Notes: a model not told the origin generated them from the letters alone. A stretch of 53,824 nt of DNA from DAOUAT01 sp964551735 (GCA_964551735.1 CAZKEF010000037.1:1-53824); one strand, 5' to 3'. Counted from the stretch's first letter, positions 14,658 through 24,091 are shown. Program-made: numbers and translations.

Positions 14658-16433
14658 ATGAGCAGACGTTCCCAGTGGACGCGTTTCAGCCAGGACATTG
14701 CGGAAGCAACACCTGAGCTCAAGCACTCGCATTCCAAACAACAACCCGAAGCCAACCTCACCGGGCGGGTCTTCGTGTTGGCGTTAGGGTTCGTGGCTGT
14801 GGTTATCGTGGTGCTGGCGCGCTTGGCGCTGCTCCAGGTATTTGCACCGGTTGCGCGCGGCACAACCGCCAATGCGGCCACACTCAAGGCAGAACGAGGC
14901 GAGATCGTCGACCACGATGGCCTTTTGCTGGCGATTGACAGCTACGCGTGGGAAGTCTACCTGTACCCCGCTGAAGTCCGCCGCAAGAACACTTCACCCG
15001 AGAAACTGGCGGAATACGCAGGGAAGATCGGAGTACCTGTTGAAGCCATCACCACCGCGGCCAACCAAGAAACCGTGCTGGCAGTGGTGGCAAGGAACGT
15101 AAGTGTCGAGCAATGTGCGATCGCCGACTCAGACATGGGGATCCCGGAATGGATCTGGTGCGATGGGAAACGGAAGCGGGTTTACCCCCACGGTGGATTG
15201 GCTGCTCACATCCTGGGGTTTACCGATATGGACTTGCAGGGCCGCAGCGGAATTGAGGCGTATTACGATCGCTGGCTGCGCAACACAGAACCGTGGCCGC
15301 AAGATCAGCTTCCTGGCCAGGCTGAGGCGTTGCCGAAAGCATGGGCGACCTATCTGCCCTCCTTGAGCGGCCGCGACCTGGCGCTGCACATGGATGCACC
15401 GCTGCAACATCTGGTGGAACAGCACCTGGCGGACGCAATCGTTGAGCACCAGGCGAAAAGCGGATCGGTTGTTGTGCTCGATCCGCGCACCGGAGGCGTA
15501 TTGGCGCTGGCCAACTGGCCGGCTTTCGATCCGAACGATTACACGGCGACAGGAGCAGCTAACTGGCTCAACACCTCGATCAGTGAGGCGTACGAGCCAG
15601 GGTCGGTCTTTAAAGTGATCACCTATGCGGCAGCATTGGACAGCGGCAAGATAGCCCCCGACACCATGTTCCACGACTCCGGGAAGCTGGTGGTATCGGG
15701 GAAGGAGATCTTCAACGCCGAAAACCGGCAATATGGCCGTGTAACAGCCCGACAGGCACTGGCCAGCTCAATCAACGTCGTCAGCGCTGAGATCTGTCTC
15801 GATATGGGTTCGGAGACATTCTATCGTTATGTCCGCCAATTCGGCTTTGGCCGGCTTACCGAGGCTGATCTGGGACCCGAAAGTGGGGGGATCGTCAAAT
15901 GGCCGGGCACGAAATTCTGGAGCAAGTACGACCAGGCTGCGAACTCTTTCGGCCAGGGCATCTCGGTGACACCGTTACAAATGACCAGCGCGGTTGCTGC
16001 CATCGCGAACCAGGGTACGCTCCTGCAACCTCAGTTCACCCAAGCACTGATCTATAATGGTCAGGTACATCGCCTGGCGCCGCGCGTCCTAGGTCAGGCT
16101 ATCCGACCTGAAACGGCGCATACGCTGGCGCAGATGATGACTTTTACTGTGGACAGCTATGCCGCTGGAGCCACCCTGGTGCCCGGTTACCGGGTGGCCG
16201 GCAAAACTGGGACGGCAGAAATACCGCAGAGTGAAGGCTACACGTCAGATCTCACTATCACAACCTTCGTTGGGTTCCTGCCGGCGGCTGATCCGCAGCT
16301 CGTGATCCTGGTGAAACTGGCGGAACCCAAGACGTCCCGTTGGGCTGAACAAGTAGCGCTGCCGGTGTTCGGCCGCGTCGCCCGTGACGCCGTGCAGGTA
16401 TTGCAGATCCCGCCGGATGATCGGCTGCCATGA
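14658..16433 (+). CDS. ftsI: Division penicillin-binding protein (FtsI/PBP2 type)
   Basis: This 591-residue class B PBP cross-links septal peptidoglycan. A transmembrane anchor lies at about residues 37-60, followed by the PBP dimerisation domain and the transpeptidase domain. Catalytic motifs are S316-V-F-K, S371-I-N and K516-T-G-T, in normal order and spacing. No PASTA repeats follow. It lies 4 bases after the FtsL-like gene and upstream of ftsW-type elongase, its usual partner, in the same cluster. The ribosome binding site is poor, suggesting translational coupling. Whether it serves division only or elongation as well cannot be told from sequence. Confidence 0.93.
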   Translation: MSRRSQWTRFSQDIAEATPELKHSHSKQQPEANLTGRVFVLALGFVAVVIVVLARLALLQVFAPVARGTTANAATLKAERGEIVDHDGLLLAIDSYAWEVYLYPAEVRRKNTSPEKLAEYAGKIGVPVEAITTAANQETVLAVVARNVSVEQCAIADSDMGIPEWIWCDGKRKRVYPHGGLAAHILGFTDMDLQGRSGIEAYYDRWLRNTEPWPQDQLPGQAEALPKAWATYLPSLSGRDLALHMDAPLQHLVEQHLADAIVEHQAKSGSVVVLDPRTGGVLALANWPAFDPNDYTATGAANWLNTSISEAYEPGSVFKVITYAAALDSGKIAPDTMFHDSGKLVVSGKEIFNAENRQYGRVTARQALASSINVVSAEICLDMGSETFYRYVRQFGFGRLTEADLGPESGGIVKWPGTKFWSKYDQAANSFGQGISVTPLQMTSAVAAIANQGTLLQPQFTQALIYNGQVHRLAPRVLGQAIRPETAHTLAQMMTFTVDSYAAGATLVPGYRVAGKTGTAEIPQSEGYTSDLTITTFVGFLPAADPQLVILVKLAEPKTSRWAEQVALPVFGRVARDAVQVLQIPPDDRLP

Positions 16434-16465
16434 CGGATGCCAACTGCATAGCCAATGAGGACTAA

Positions 16466-17944
16466 GTGACTAAACTGACGCTACGCGATATCTGGCAGGC
16501 GCTGATCGGACCGGATGCCGCGACTTTGGGCCCCTTGGGTGACCATGTTGTATCGGACGTGGTCATCGACTCGCGCATGGCCAGAAAGGATAACCTGTTC
16601 GTCGCCTTGCGCGGTGAACGCACCGATGGCCATCTGTTCTTGCAGAATGCGTTCCAAGCCGGCGCGATCGCGGCGATTGCTGAACCAAGCGCGCAGACGC
16701 TATGCGATCAGGCAACCTTTGCGCACGCCGATGGGACCCTGCTGGCACCGGCCGGCAAAGAAGCTGGCCTGCCGCTGATCTTCGCCGTGCCCGACAGCCT
16801 GGCCGGCCTGCAGCGCGTGGCAGGCTATCGGCGCGCAGGTTTACCGGTGGATGCGATCGGGATCACCGGCAGTGTCGGCAAGACCACCACCAAAGAGACC
16901 GTCGCCAACGTGCTGGCGCAGCGGTACGTCACACTGCGCAGCGAAGGGAATCTTAACAATGAAATCGGCCTGCCGCTCACACTGCTACGCTTGACACCTA
17001 AACACCAGCGGGTGGTTTTGGAGATGGGCATGTATGCCCCGGGCGAGATCGCGCGGCTATGCGAACTGGCGCAACCGCGCATCGGTATCGTCACCAACGT
17101 GGGGCCGGTGCACCTGGAGCGGCTGGGCACCATCGAACGGATCGCCCAAGCGAAAGCAGAGCTGCCCCAGGCGCTGCCGCCGGCCGACGAGGGCGGGGTC
17201 GCCATCCTGAACGCGGATGACATGCTGGTGCATGCGATGGCCGGCCTGACCCATGCGCGCGTTTTCACGTATGGGCTGAACCCTGAAGCCGAGCTGTGGG
17301 CTGATGAAGTCGAAAGCCAGGGCCTGGACGGCGTCCGCCTCCAGTTCCACTATGCGGATAAGGCATTCCACGTGCGGCTACCGATGCTGGGCCGCCACAG
17401 CGTGCACACAGCGTTGCGCGGTGCAGCGGCCGGCCTGGTTGATGGCCTGAGTTGGGCCGAGATCCTGTTAGGCTTGCAAGATGTACGTGGCCAACTGCGA
17501 CTGATGATCGTTCCCGGTCTCCGGGAGACCACATTGATTGACGACACATACAATGCCAGTCCAGAATCGATGATGGCAGCTTTAAACCTGTTGGAGGACA
17601 TCGCCAACGGACATCGGCTGATCGCCGTGTTGGGCGACATGTATGAGTTGGGGAGCCATGCAGAGGCAGGGCATCGCCGCGTGGGAGGCCGGGCCGCCCA
17701 GATACTGACCAAGCTGATCACCGTGGGCACATTGGCCCGTTGGATCGCCGATGAGGCCCTGGCGTGCGGGATGCGATCAGCAGATGTGCACCCGGTGGAC
17801 GCCAACACAGATGCCATTGGCGTGCTGCAAGGCATGTTGCGCCCCGGCGATATCATCCTGGTGAAAGGCTCGCGCGCCGCTGCGATGGAAAACATTGTAG
17901 ATGCACTCTCCCGGCCAAGAGCCGTAGGAGTTGAACCCGCATGA
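16466..17944 (+). CDS. murF: UDP-MurNAc-tripeptide--D-Ala-D-Ala ligase
   Basis: This 492-residue cytoplasmic Mur ligase adds D-Ala-D-Ala to complete the pentapeptide precursor. ATP-binding GSVGKTTTKE is near residue 133, followed by NLNNEIGLPL (typical of MurF rather than MurE), the central TNVGPVHLERLG and the C-terminal DDTYNASPES and VKGSRAAAMEN. The GTG start has GAGG 8 bases upstream. It directly follows the PBP gene, where most clusters place murE first; the MurE signature is not found anywhere in the window. The stop overlaps mraY by four bases. Confidence 0.95.
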   Translation: MTKLTLRDIWQALIGPDAATLGPLGDHVVSDVVIDSRMARKDNLFVALRGERTDGHLFLQNAFQAGAIAAIAEPSAQTLCDQATFAHADGTLLAPAGKEAGLPLIFAVPDSLAGLQRVAGYRRAGLPVDAIGITGSVGKTTTKETVANVLAQRYVTLRSEGNLNNEIGLPLTLLRLTPKHQRVVLEMGMYAPGEIARLCELAQPRIGIVTNVGPVHLERLGTIERIAQAKAELPQALPPADEGGVAILNADDMLVHAMAGLTHARVFTYGLNPEAELWADEVESQGLDGVRLQFHYADKAFHVRLPMLGRHSVHTALRGAAAGLVDGLSWAEILLGLQDVRGQLRLMIVPGLRETTLIDDTYNASPESMMAALNLLEDIANGHRLIAVLGDMYELGSHAEAGHRRVGGRAAQILTKLITVGTLARWIADEALACGMRSADVHPVDANTDAIGVLQGMLRPGDIILVKGSRAAAMENIVDALSRPRAVGVEPA

Positions 17945-19011
17945 TCGCAAACCATCCCATGACCTTCGCCTTGAGCCTGGCCACCGTCTCGTTCTTGCTA
18001 TCGGTGGTCTGGGGACGGCCTTTGATCAACCTGCTGCGACGCCGGCGCATCGGGAAACAGATACGGTTAGAAGGGCCGAACAGCCATCAGACGAAGATGG
18101 GCACACCGACGATGGGCGGCGTGCTCTTCCTTGCGCCCGTGTTCGTGATTACCGTGGTCCTGAACCTGGCAAACTTCCTGAGTGGCGTCGAATGGGGCAA
18201 GGCCATCCTACGCATCTTCAACTTTGCTGAGGGCAGCCCGCTCATTGGCAAATCCATCCTGGCACCGCTGCTGGTCTTGGTAGCTTTCGGCGTGTTGGGC
18301 GCCCGCGACGATTGGATGGGTATCCACGGCCGGCGCGCCGATGGACAAGGCTTAATGGCGCGCATCAAAGCCTCGTATCAGACGATCCTGGCGCTCCTAA
18401 CCGCGTTGGGTCTGTACTTCTTCCTGGATCTGCGCAGCGTCGCGATTCCTGGCATCGCTGAAAAAATCGACCTTGGCCTACTTTACATCCCGATTGCAGC
18501 CTTCGTCATCGTAGCCGAATCCAACGCGGTCAACCTGACCGACGGCCTGGATGGCCTGGCGGGCTCGATCTCAGCGGTTGCCTTTGCGGCCTACGGCATC
18601 ATCGCCCACCTGCAAGGGCAGTACCCGTTAAGCTCGTTTTGTTTCACAATGGTGGGCGCCCTGTTCGCGTTCCTGTGGTACAACTCGCACCCGGCCGATT
18701 TGTTCATGGGCGACACTGGCGCGCTTGCATTGGGCGCGACGCTGGCTGTGGTAGCGCTGATGACCGGGCAGTGGCTATTACTGCCGATTGTAGGCCTGGT
18801 GTTCGTCGCCGTAGCGCTCTCAGATGTGATCCAGGTCTCCTATTTCAAATGGACCAAGAAGCGTACTGGCGTAGGCAAGCGCATCTTCAAGATGGCTCCG
18901 CTCCATCACCATTTCGAATTGCTGGGCTGGTCGGAAACGCATATCGTGTGGCGCTTTTTCCTGATCAGCATCCTAGTGGGTATGTTGGGGATCGCATTGG
19001 CGCTGTTGTAG
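17941..19011 (+). CDS. mraY: Phospho-MurNAc-pentapeptide transferase
   Basis: This 356-residue polytopic membrane enzyme makes lipid I from UDP-MurNAc-pentapeptide and undecaprenyl phosphate. It shows KMGTPTMGGVLFL, the catalytic-site NAVNLTDGLDGLAG, the FMGDTGALALG loop and the HHHFELLGWSE motif near the C-terminus, all landmarks of the family, among about ten hydrophobic segments. It starts by a 4-base ATGA overlap with murF, so the two are translationally coupled. An 84-base gap without an obvious signal follows. Confidence 0.97.
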   Translation: MIANHPMTFALSLATVSFLLSVVWGRPLINLLRRRRIGKQIRLEGPNSHQTKMGTPTMGGVLFLAPVFVITVVLNLANFLSGVEWGKAILRIFNFAEGSPLIGKSILAPLLVLVAFGVLGARDDWMGIHGRRADGQGLMARIKASYQTILALLTALGLYFFLDLRSVAIPGIAEKIDLGLLYIPIAAFVIVAESNAVNLTDGLDGLAGSISAVAFAAYGIIAHLQGQYPLSSFCFTMVGALFAFLWYNSHPADLFMGDTGALALGATLAVVALMTGQWLLLPIVGLVFVAVALSDVIQVSYFKWTKKRTGVGKRIFKMAPLHHHFELLGWSETHIVWRFFLISILVGMLGIALALL

Positions 19012-19095
19012 GAGACCCGGGACGCGGAGCACCCATTGGCAAGCTCAGGGTGATGACATCCGATAACCTATCGCAAGGAATGCTGAAAGGCGAAA

Positions 19096-19611
19096 ATGCC
19101 AGCACAACCGGGGGAGGTAACGCAGTTTCGTGGGGTTCTGCCGCCAGGCGGGCTGGGCCGAACGCGGGCGCACGCATTGCCGCCCAATCGGACAACACCG
19201 GCTGGGGTGATCCTGCACGCCCTCCACCCGTTAAGTGGGGAATTGGATGCAGCCCTCGCGCGCGACGACCGGCCGGCCGCCCTGCGCCTGGCTTATGGTG
19301 CGCTGGGGCGGGTCGCTGACGCGTTGGCTGCCTACCGCGGTGATCACCTGTTGCCCGGCCAGGCGCGCATCCATGCGCTGCTGGTCGAACTGGAGCCGCT
19401 GCCGTTGGAACTGAATCCTGACGGCACGCTGGCCGAGCGCGGCACCGCAGTCTCGGTCAGTTACCGCAACTGGACCATCGGCCATAGTGAGGCCGATACG
19501 TGGGCTCAAAGCCTCAGCAAACACTTCAAAAGCCTATGGCCAGGCGCGTGGGTACTGGTCGGTTCGGATGTTGCGGTCGAGGTTGAGGGCAGCACAGGAG
19601 CACAACGATGA
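19096..19611 (+). CDS. Unknown protein encoded between mraY and murD
   Basis: This predicted 171-residue soluble protein has no recognised family. The first 45 residues are Pro/Gly/Arg-rich; the remainder reads like a compact alpha/beta domain with Leu/Ala-rich helices (LDAALARDDRPAALRLAYGA) and a Trp-rich end (SLSKHFKSLWPGAWVLVGSD). No membrane segment, signal peptide or cysteine is seen. AAAGGCG precedes the ATG by a few bases. The stop overlaps the murD start as ATGA, the same coupling as its neighbours, which supports it being a real gene of the cell-wall operon. A role in precursor synthesis or division is only suggested by position. Confidence 0.65.
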   Translation: MPAQPGEVTQFRGVLPPGGLGRTRAHALPPNRTTPAGVILHALHPLSGELDAALARDDRPAALRLAYGALGRVADALAAYRGDHLLPGQARIHALLVELEPLPLELNPDGTLAERGTAVSVSYRNWTIGHSEADTWAQSLSKHFKSLWPGAWVLVGSDVAVEVEGSTGAQR

Positions 19612-21080
19612 CGCCCGCTATGCGCCGCTATGCCGGCCTGCACGTTGCCATCCTCGGGTTCGCCCGCCAGGGGATAGCGACCGCGCGGTTTCTGCTGGCA
19701 CAGGGCGCACAAGTGACGCTGAGCGACCTGCGGAGCGCCGACCAGTTGGCGGCCGCGCGCGCAGAACTGACGCGCTACGCCGAGGCACATGGCTACGCGC
19801 CGCCGCGCTTCATGTTAGAAGATCATCCATTAACGTTACTGGACGGCACAGATCTGCTGTGCCTCAGCGGCGGGGTCTCACCGGCCAGCCCTGTCGTCCA
19901 GGCAGCCGTGAGACGGGGCATCCCGCTCAGCAACGACGGCCAGCTGACCTTGCGCCACTGCCCAGCCCCAGTCATCGGCATCACCGGCTCGGCCGGCAAA
20001 ACGACGACCACCACTTTGACCGGGCTGATGCTGGCACAGGCCGGCCACACCGTACATGTGGGCGGCAATATCGGCACGCCACTGCTCGACCGGCTGGATG
20101 CCATCAGTCCCGGCGATAAAGTGGTCATGGAACTGTCCAGCTTCCAACTGGAACTATTCGATCGCAGCCCAGCCATCGCAGCCCTGCTGAACATCACACC
20201 CAACCACCTGGACCGGCACCCATCCATGAGCCATTACGCCGCGGCCAAGGCGAACATCCTGCGCTACCAAGAGCGAGGCGACACCTGCGTATTGAATGCC
20301 GATGACAGCTACACCGGCCCCTGGCTGCGCGACGGCCGCTGCATCATCGCCGCCGGCACGGGACAGGAGGCAGTGTACTTCCCGCTGCTGGGCGCGCGGC
20401 TCAGCTTTTCCCTGGGGGACGAGACGCCTGCAGGCGCCTTCCTGGCCGGTGACCGGCTGATTTGGCGGGGGCCGGGGCTGTCCGATGCTGAGATCTGCCG
20501 CGCAGACGAGGTGCGACTGCGCGGCCGGCACAATCTGGCCAACATCCTCGCAGCCGCCTGCCTGGCCGGCGCGGCCGGCGCCACAGCCGAGGCGATGCGA
20601 GCAGTGGCCACCACCTTCGGGGGCGTGGAACACCGGCTGGAAATCGTGCGTCAACGGGATGGTGTACTGTGGGTCAACGACTCCATCGCCACGGCGCCCG
20701 AACGCACTGTGGCCGCGGTGCGCGCGTTCGACGAGCCGCTGGTGGTGCTGCTGGGTGGCCGCGATAAACATCTGCCCTGGGACGAATGCGCGGCCGAGAT
20801 CCGCACCTGCCGCGCCGACGGCGCACCCCGGGTGCGCGCGGCGATCTTGTTCGGAGAGGCAGCCGGGCTGATCGGTGACGCGCTGGCCCAACATGCCGGC
20901 GCAGCCGCGATGCCGGTGGTCCACTGCCGTGACCTGGTTGAGGCCGTGGCCGCGGCCGATCGGATCGCACAGCCCGGGGATGTCGTGCTGTTGGCGCCCG
21001 GTGGCACGAGCTTCGACGCCTACGTGGATTTCGCTGCCCGCGGCCGACACTTCCGAGAGCTGGTGGAGGCGCTGCCATGA
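19608..21080 (+). CDS. murD: UDP-MurNAc-L-Ala--D-Glu ligase
   Basis: This 490-residue Mur ligase adds D-glutamate. An N-terminal Rossmann-like domain starts HVAILGFARQGIATARFL; ATP-binding ITGSAGKTTTTTLTG lies near residue 127; then ELSSFQLE and NITPNHLDRHPSM, which are MurD-typical; the C-terminal domain has VNDSIATAPERT and LLGGRDKHLPWDE. The length is slightly above the usual 440-450. It overlaps both the unknown gene before it and ftsW after it by four bases. Confidence 0.96.
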   Translation: MTPAMRRYAGLHVAILGFARQGIATARFLLAQGAQVTLSDLRSADQLAAARAELTRYAEAHGYAPPRFMLEDHPLTLLDGTDLLCLSGGVSPASPVVQAAVRRGIPLSNDGQLTLRHCPAPVIGITGSAGKTTTTTLTGLMLAQAGHTVHVGGNIGTPLLDRLDAISPGDKVVMELSSFQLELFDRSPAIAALLNITPNHLDRHPSMSHYAAAKANILRYQERGDTCVLNADDSYTGPWLRDGRCIIAAGTGQEAVYFPLLGARLSFSLGDETPAGAFLAGDRLIWRGPGLSDAEICRADEVRLRGRHNLANILAAACLAGAAGATAEAMRAVATTFGGVEHRLEIVRQRDGVLWVNDSIATAPERTVAAVRAFDEPLVVLLGGRDKHLPWDECAAEIRTCRADGAPRVRAAILFGEAAGLIGDALAQHAGAAAMPVVHCRDLVEAVAAADRIAQPGDVVLLAPGGTSFDAYVDFAARGRHFRELVEALP

Positions 21081-22402
21081 GCGCCCAATCTGCCCAACCG
21101 CCTGTGCCGCGCCGTCGCAGCGCGCAGGCCAAACAAAGTGCCGTGGCCCTTGCACTGGACTATCCACTCATCGCCATTGTGCTGACGTTCCTGCTGCTGG
21201 GTTTGGTGATGGTGCTCAGTGCCAGTTTCCCGCGCGCCGGCACCTACTACTTCTGGCGGCAGCTCCGCTGGGTGCTGGTGGGCACGGTCGTCTTCGTCGG
21301 GATGGCCGCCCTGCCCTACCGTTACTGGACGAGGCTGGCCGTGCCGTTGATGGGCGTCACATTGCTGGCGCTGGCTGCGGTGCTGGTCCTAAACCGCGAG
21401 ACCTTTGGCGCCGTGCGCACCCTCAGCGGCGGCAGCTTTCAACCCAGTGAGCTGGCTAAGCTGGCCGTGGTGATCTACGTTGCAGCTTGGGCCGCATCGC
21501 CCGGCCGGCAGATCAGCCGATTTGAGGATGGCCTTCTGCCGTTCCTGCTGATCATGGCCCTGGTGGGCGGGCTGATTGCGGCCGAACGCAGCTTTAGCGT
21601 CACCATCGTGACGCTGAGCATCGGGCTGGTCATTTACTTCGTGAGCGGCGGCAATATCAAGCAGATACTGCTATTGGTGGTGGCAGCCATCCCCGTGCTG
21701 GCGTTTCTGATGCATCAGGCCGGTTATCCTTTCAAACGCATCCAGGACTGGTACAACGTCTGGTTCCACCCGAGCCAGGCGCCCGAGGACTTGCTGAGGA
21801 TTTTTTGGATGCTGCGCGAGGGGCGCGGGATCGGTCACGACCCGGCGTTCTGGCAGGTGAAAGCTGCGGTGCCGGGGCTGTGGAGCGACTACCTCTTCGC
21901 CAACATCGGCGCTGACCTTCACATACTGGGCACGTTGCTGGTGCTGGGTTGCTACGTATGGTTCGGCTATCGCGCGCTGGGCATCGCGCTCAACGCGCCT
22001 GACCGGTTCGGCGCGTTGCTGGCCATCGGCGTCACCGCGTGGATCCTGATCCAAGCTTCAGTGCATATCGGCGCCTCACTGGCCTTGATCCCCGTCACCG
22101 GCCAAACCTTACCTTTCATGAGCTATGGCGGCTCATCGCTGGTGTCGTGTATGGCCGCGGCGGGGTTGCTGATCAGCATCTCGCGCGCAAGAACTGAGAA
22201 GAAGGCTGTCTATGCGCATTTTGCTTTCGGGTGGCGGGACAGGCGGCCACGTCTATCCCGTCCTCGCAGTGGTCACCGCGTTGAAGGCGCTGACCGCGCC
22301 AGGTCCGGCGGCCGCGTCACCCGAGCAGGCGGACGGCAAAGCACCGGGGGCCGCACGCCAGCCCGTCGCAACGCTGCCCAACGCACCCGTTCCCGACGCT
22401 AA
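21077..22402 (+). CDS. ftsW: Septal peptidoglycan polymerase FtsW with an extended C-terminus
   Basis: This SEDS-family glycosyltransferase polymerises lipid II with the PBP encoded upstream. About ten membrane segments are visible, with GGSFQPSELAKLA and the late TLPFMSYGGSSLVSCM motif. The hydrophobic core ends near ISISRARTEKK, just before the murG start. The frame then continues for about 65 residues as an Arg-rich, low-complexity tail read out of frame through the first 191 bases of murG. A TGA in another frame at 22195-22197 is where a normal FtsW would end, so either a one-base indel or a genuine overprinted tail must be considered. Confidence 0.9.
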   Translation: MSAQSAQPPVPRRRSAQAKQSAVALALDYPLIAIVLTFLLLGLVMVLSASFPRAGTYYFWRQLRWVLVGTVVFVGMAALPYRYWTRLAVPLMGVTLLALAAVLVLNRETFGAVRTLSGGSFQPSELAKLAVVIYVAAWAASPGRQISRFEDGLLPFLLIMALVGGLIAAERSFSVTIVTLSIGLVIYFVSGGNIKQILLLVVAAIPVLAFLMHQAGYPFKRIQDWYNVWFHPSQAPEDLLRIFWMLREGRGIGHDPAFWQVKAAVPGLWSDYLFANIGADLHILGTLLVLGCYVWFGYRALGIALNAPDRFGALLAIGVTAWILIQASVHIGASLALIPVTGQTLPFMSYGGSSLVSCMAAAGLLISISRARTEKKAVYAHFAFGWRDRRPRLSRPRSGHRVEGADRARSGGRVTRAGGRQSTGGRTPARRNAAQRTRSRR

Positions 22403-23450
22403 GGCACCACCCCCGACCGGCGCGGTCGAATTCTGCTACGTGGGCGAGGCCGGCGGGATCGAGGAGGCGTTGGCAACGCGCGCAGGCATTCCGTTCCGCA
22501 CGATCGAAACGGGCCAAATTCGCGGCCATGCGCCATGGACCGTAGCACGCAGCCTGGTCCGGATGGTGCGGGGGGCCCGCCAATGCGCCACGCTGATACG
22601 TCAGTGGCAACCCGAGGCCGTATTGATGACCGGGGGTTACGTTGCAGCGCCGGTGGCATGGGCCGCGTGGCGCAGCCGGCCGCGCGTGCCGCTGCTGATC
22701 TACCTGCCCGACCTCATGCCGGGACACGCCGTCGCGCTGACGAGTCAGTTCGCGGCCAAGGTCGCAGTCTCATTCCCAGAGGTGGCGCGTTATTTCCCAG
22801 GGAGGGCAGTCGTCACAGGCTATCCGGTGCGGCCCGAACTGTTGGCGGCCGACAAACAGGCTGCCCGCGCAGCGTTGGGGTTGGCAGCTGACTTACCCGT
22901 GGTGCTGGTCTTCGGAGGCAGCCGCGGGGCGCGCAGCCTCAACCGGGCGTTGGTGGCTGCGCTACCCAACATGCTGCCGCGCTGCCAGGTGTTGCATATC
23001 AGCGGCCAACTCGATTGGGAGTGGGTGCGCAGTGAGCTCAACCGGCCAGACCTGCTCGCAGCCCCGTGGCAGACGCGCTATCACGCGTACCCCTATCTGC
23101 ACGACGAGATGGTGCAGGCGTTAGCTGCAGCCGACCTGGCCGTGGCGCGGGCCGGCGCGTCAGTGTTGGGTGAGTTCCCGGCCATCGGGTTGCCCAGCAT
23201 CCTGGCGCCCTACCCATATGCCGGCCAACACCAGGATACTAACGCCGCATACCTGGCCGACCGCGGCGCAGCGCTGGTGATCGCCGACGCCGATCTGGGA
23301 ACGCAACTGGCGCCGACCATCATGCGCCTGCTGGAGGCGCCTGTCAAGTTACACGAGATGGCGCAGGCCGCCGGCGCCTTGGCACGGCCCGACGCCGCAG
23401 CCAATATTGCGCGCGAGTTATGTCGCCTTGCAGGATATGAGGCCCCATGA
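22212..23450 (+). CDS. murG: Lipid II synthase MurG with an N-terminal insertion
   Basis: This 412-residue GT28 glycosyltransferase adds GlcNAc to lipid I at the inner membrane face. MRILLSGGGTGGHVYPVLAV is the acceptor-binding start, and FGGSRGARSLN and RAGASVLGEFPAIGLPSILAPYP form the UDP-GlcNAc half. Between ALKAL and VEFCYVG is a Pro/Ala-rich insertion of about 40 residues (near 28-68), absent from typical MurG. Its codons lie in the region overlapped by the ftsW frame. A GAAGAAGG ribosome binding site precedes the ATG. It overlaps the next gene by ATGA. Confidence 0.95.
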   Translation: MRILLSGGGTGGHVYPVLAVVTALKALTAPGPAAASPEQADGKAPGAARQPVATLPNAPVPDAKAPPPTGAVEFCYVGEAGGIEEALATRAGIPFRTIETGQIRGHAPWTVARSLVRMVRGARQCATLIRQWQPEAVLMTGGYVAAPVAWAAWRSRPRVPLLIYLPDLMPGHAVALTSQFAAKVAVSFPEVARYFPGRAVVTGYPVRPELLAADKQAARAALGLAADLPVVLVFGGSRGARSLNRALVAALPNMLPRCQVLHISGQLDWEWVRSELNRPDLLAAPWQTRYHAYPYLHDEMVQALAAADLAVARAGASVLGEFPAIGLPSILAPYPYAGQHQDTNAAYLADRGAALVIADADLGTQLAPTIMRLLEAPVKLHEMAQAAGALARPDAAANIARELCRLAGYEAP

Positions 23451-24082
23451 TACCGCTGATCGTCCTTGCCACCGTCATGGCCCTGTTCGGGGTGCTCGGC
23501 TATTTGCGCGGCGTCAAGTCCTCACTGGTCACCGGGGTCTTCATCTGGCTGGGCCTTATCTTGATCAACCAGCTGGGCCCGATTATCGCCCGAACCGTAA
23601 ACGGCCTGAGCTTCGCCGTTAACTTCGTGCTGGCAGGAGGCCTGGGTGCTTTGGGGGGCAACGGCGATCGCAGCGCGGCGTTGGAGGCGGTGTTTGAACG
23701 CATGCCCGACACAAAACCGTTGCTCAATCCAGACGGCTCGGGGATGGGAATGCTCCTCGTCTTCGCGCTCTTCGTGGGGATAGCCTTTCTGCTCGGCACG
23801 CTCAAGATCCTGCGCGGCAAAGCCACGATTTGGGGGCTACTGGTCGGGTTGACGAACGGGTTCGCCGTGGGCATGTTCGTGTTATCCAGACTGTCTGGTC
23901 CAACGGCCGAGGCGCCCGCCGCTGCCGCAGCGCCTGAGCCAGAAGCGGGTGGCACACTGCTCGAACGCCTGCCCGATATCCTCAACCAATTGGTTGAGGG
24001 TGGACAGATCGGCATTGTCATTGCTGTGCTGATCATCCTGTTCGTGCTACTCGCAACGCGCCTGGGCCATCGCAAGAAATAG
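23447..24082 (+). CDS. CvpA-like membrane protein, copy 1
   Basis: This 211-residue protein has about four hydrophobic segments (the first is IPLIVLATVMALFGVLGYL, then a Gly-rich loop, then segments near residues 100, 140 and 195). The start with YLRGVKSSLVTGVFIWLGL resembles the CvpA/colicin V production family, known mainly as membrane proteins of unclear role. An Ala/Pro/Glu linker (AEAPAAAAAPEPE) precedes the last segment. It overlaps murG by ATGA and lies 9 bases before a second similar gene. The family assignment is moderate; the exact role is unknown. Confidence 0.55.
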   Translation: MIPLIVLATVMALFGVLGYLRGVKSSLVTGVFIWLGLILINQLGPIIARTVNGLSFAVNFVLAGGLGALGGNGDRSAALEAVFERMPDTKPLLNPDGSGMGMLLVFALFVGIAFLLGTLKILRGKATIWGLLVGLTNGFAVGMFVLSRLSGPTAEAPAAAAAPEPEAGGTLLERLPDILNQLVEGGQIGIVIAVLIILFVLLATRLGHRKK

Positions 24083-24091
24083 GGGGATGTC

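Noticed and set aside
18639..19319. 226-codon frame spanning the end of mraY
   Set aside because: It overlaps the conserved mraY C-terminus in another frame and encodes Arg/Pro-rich sequence; not a gene.
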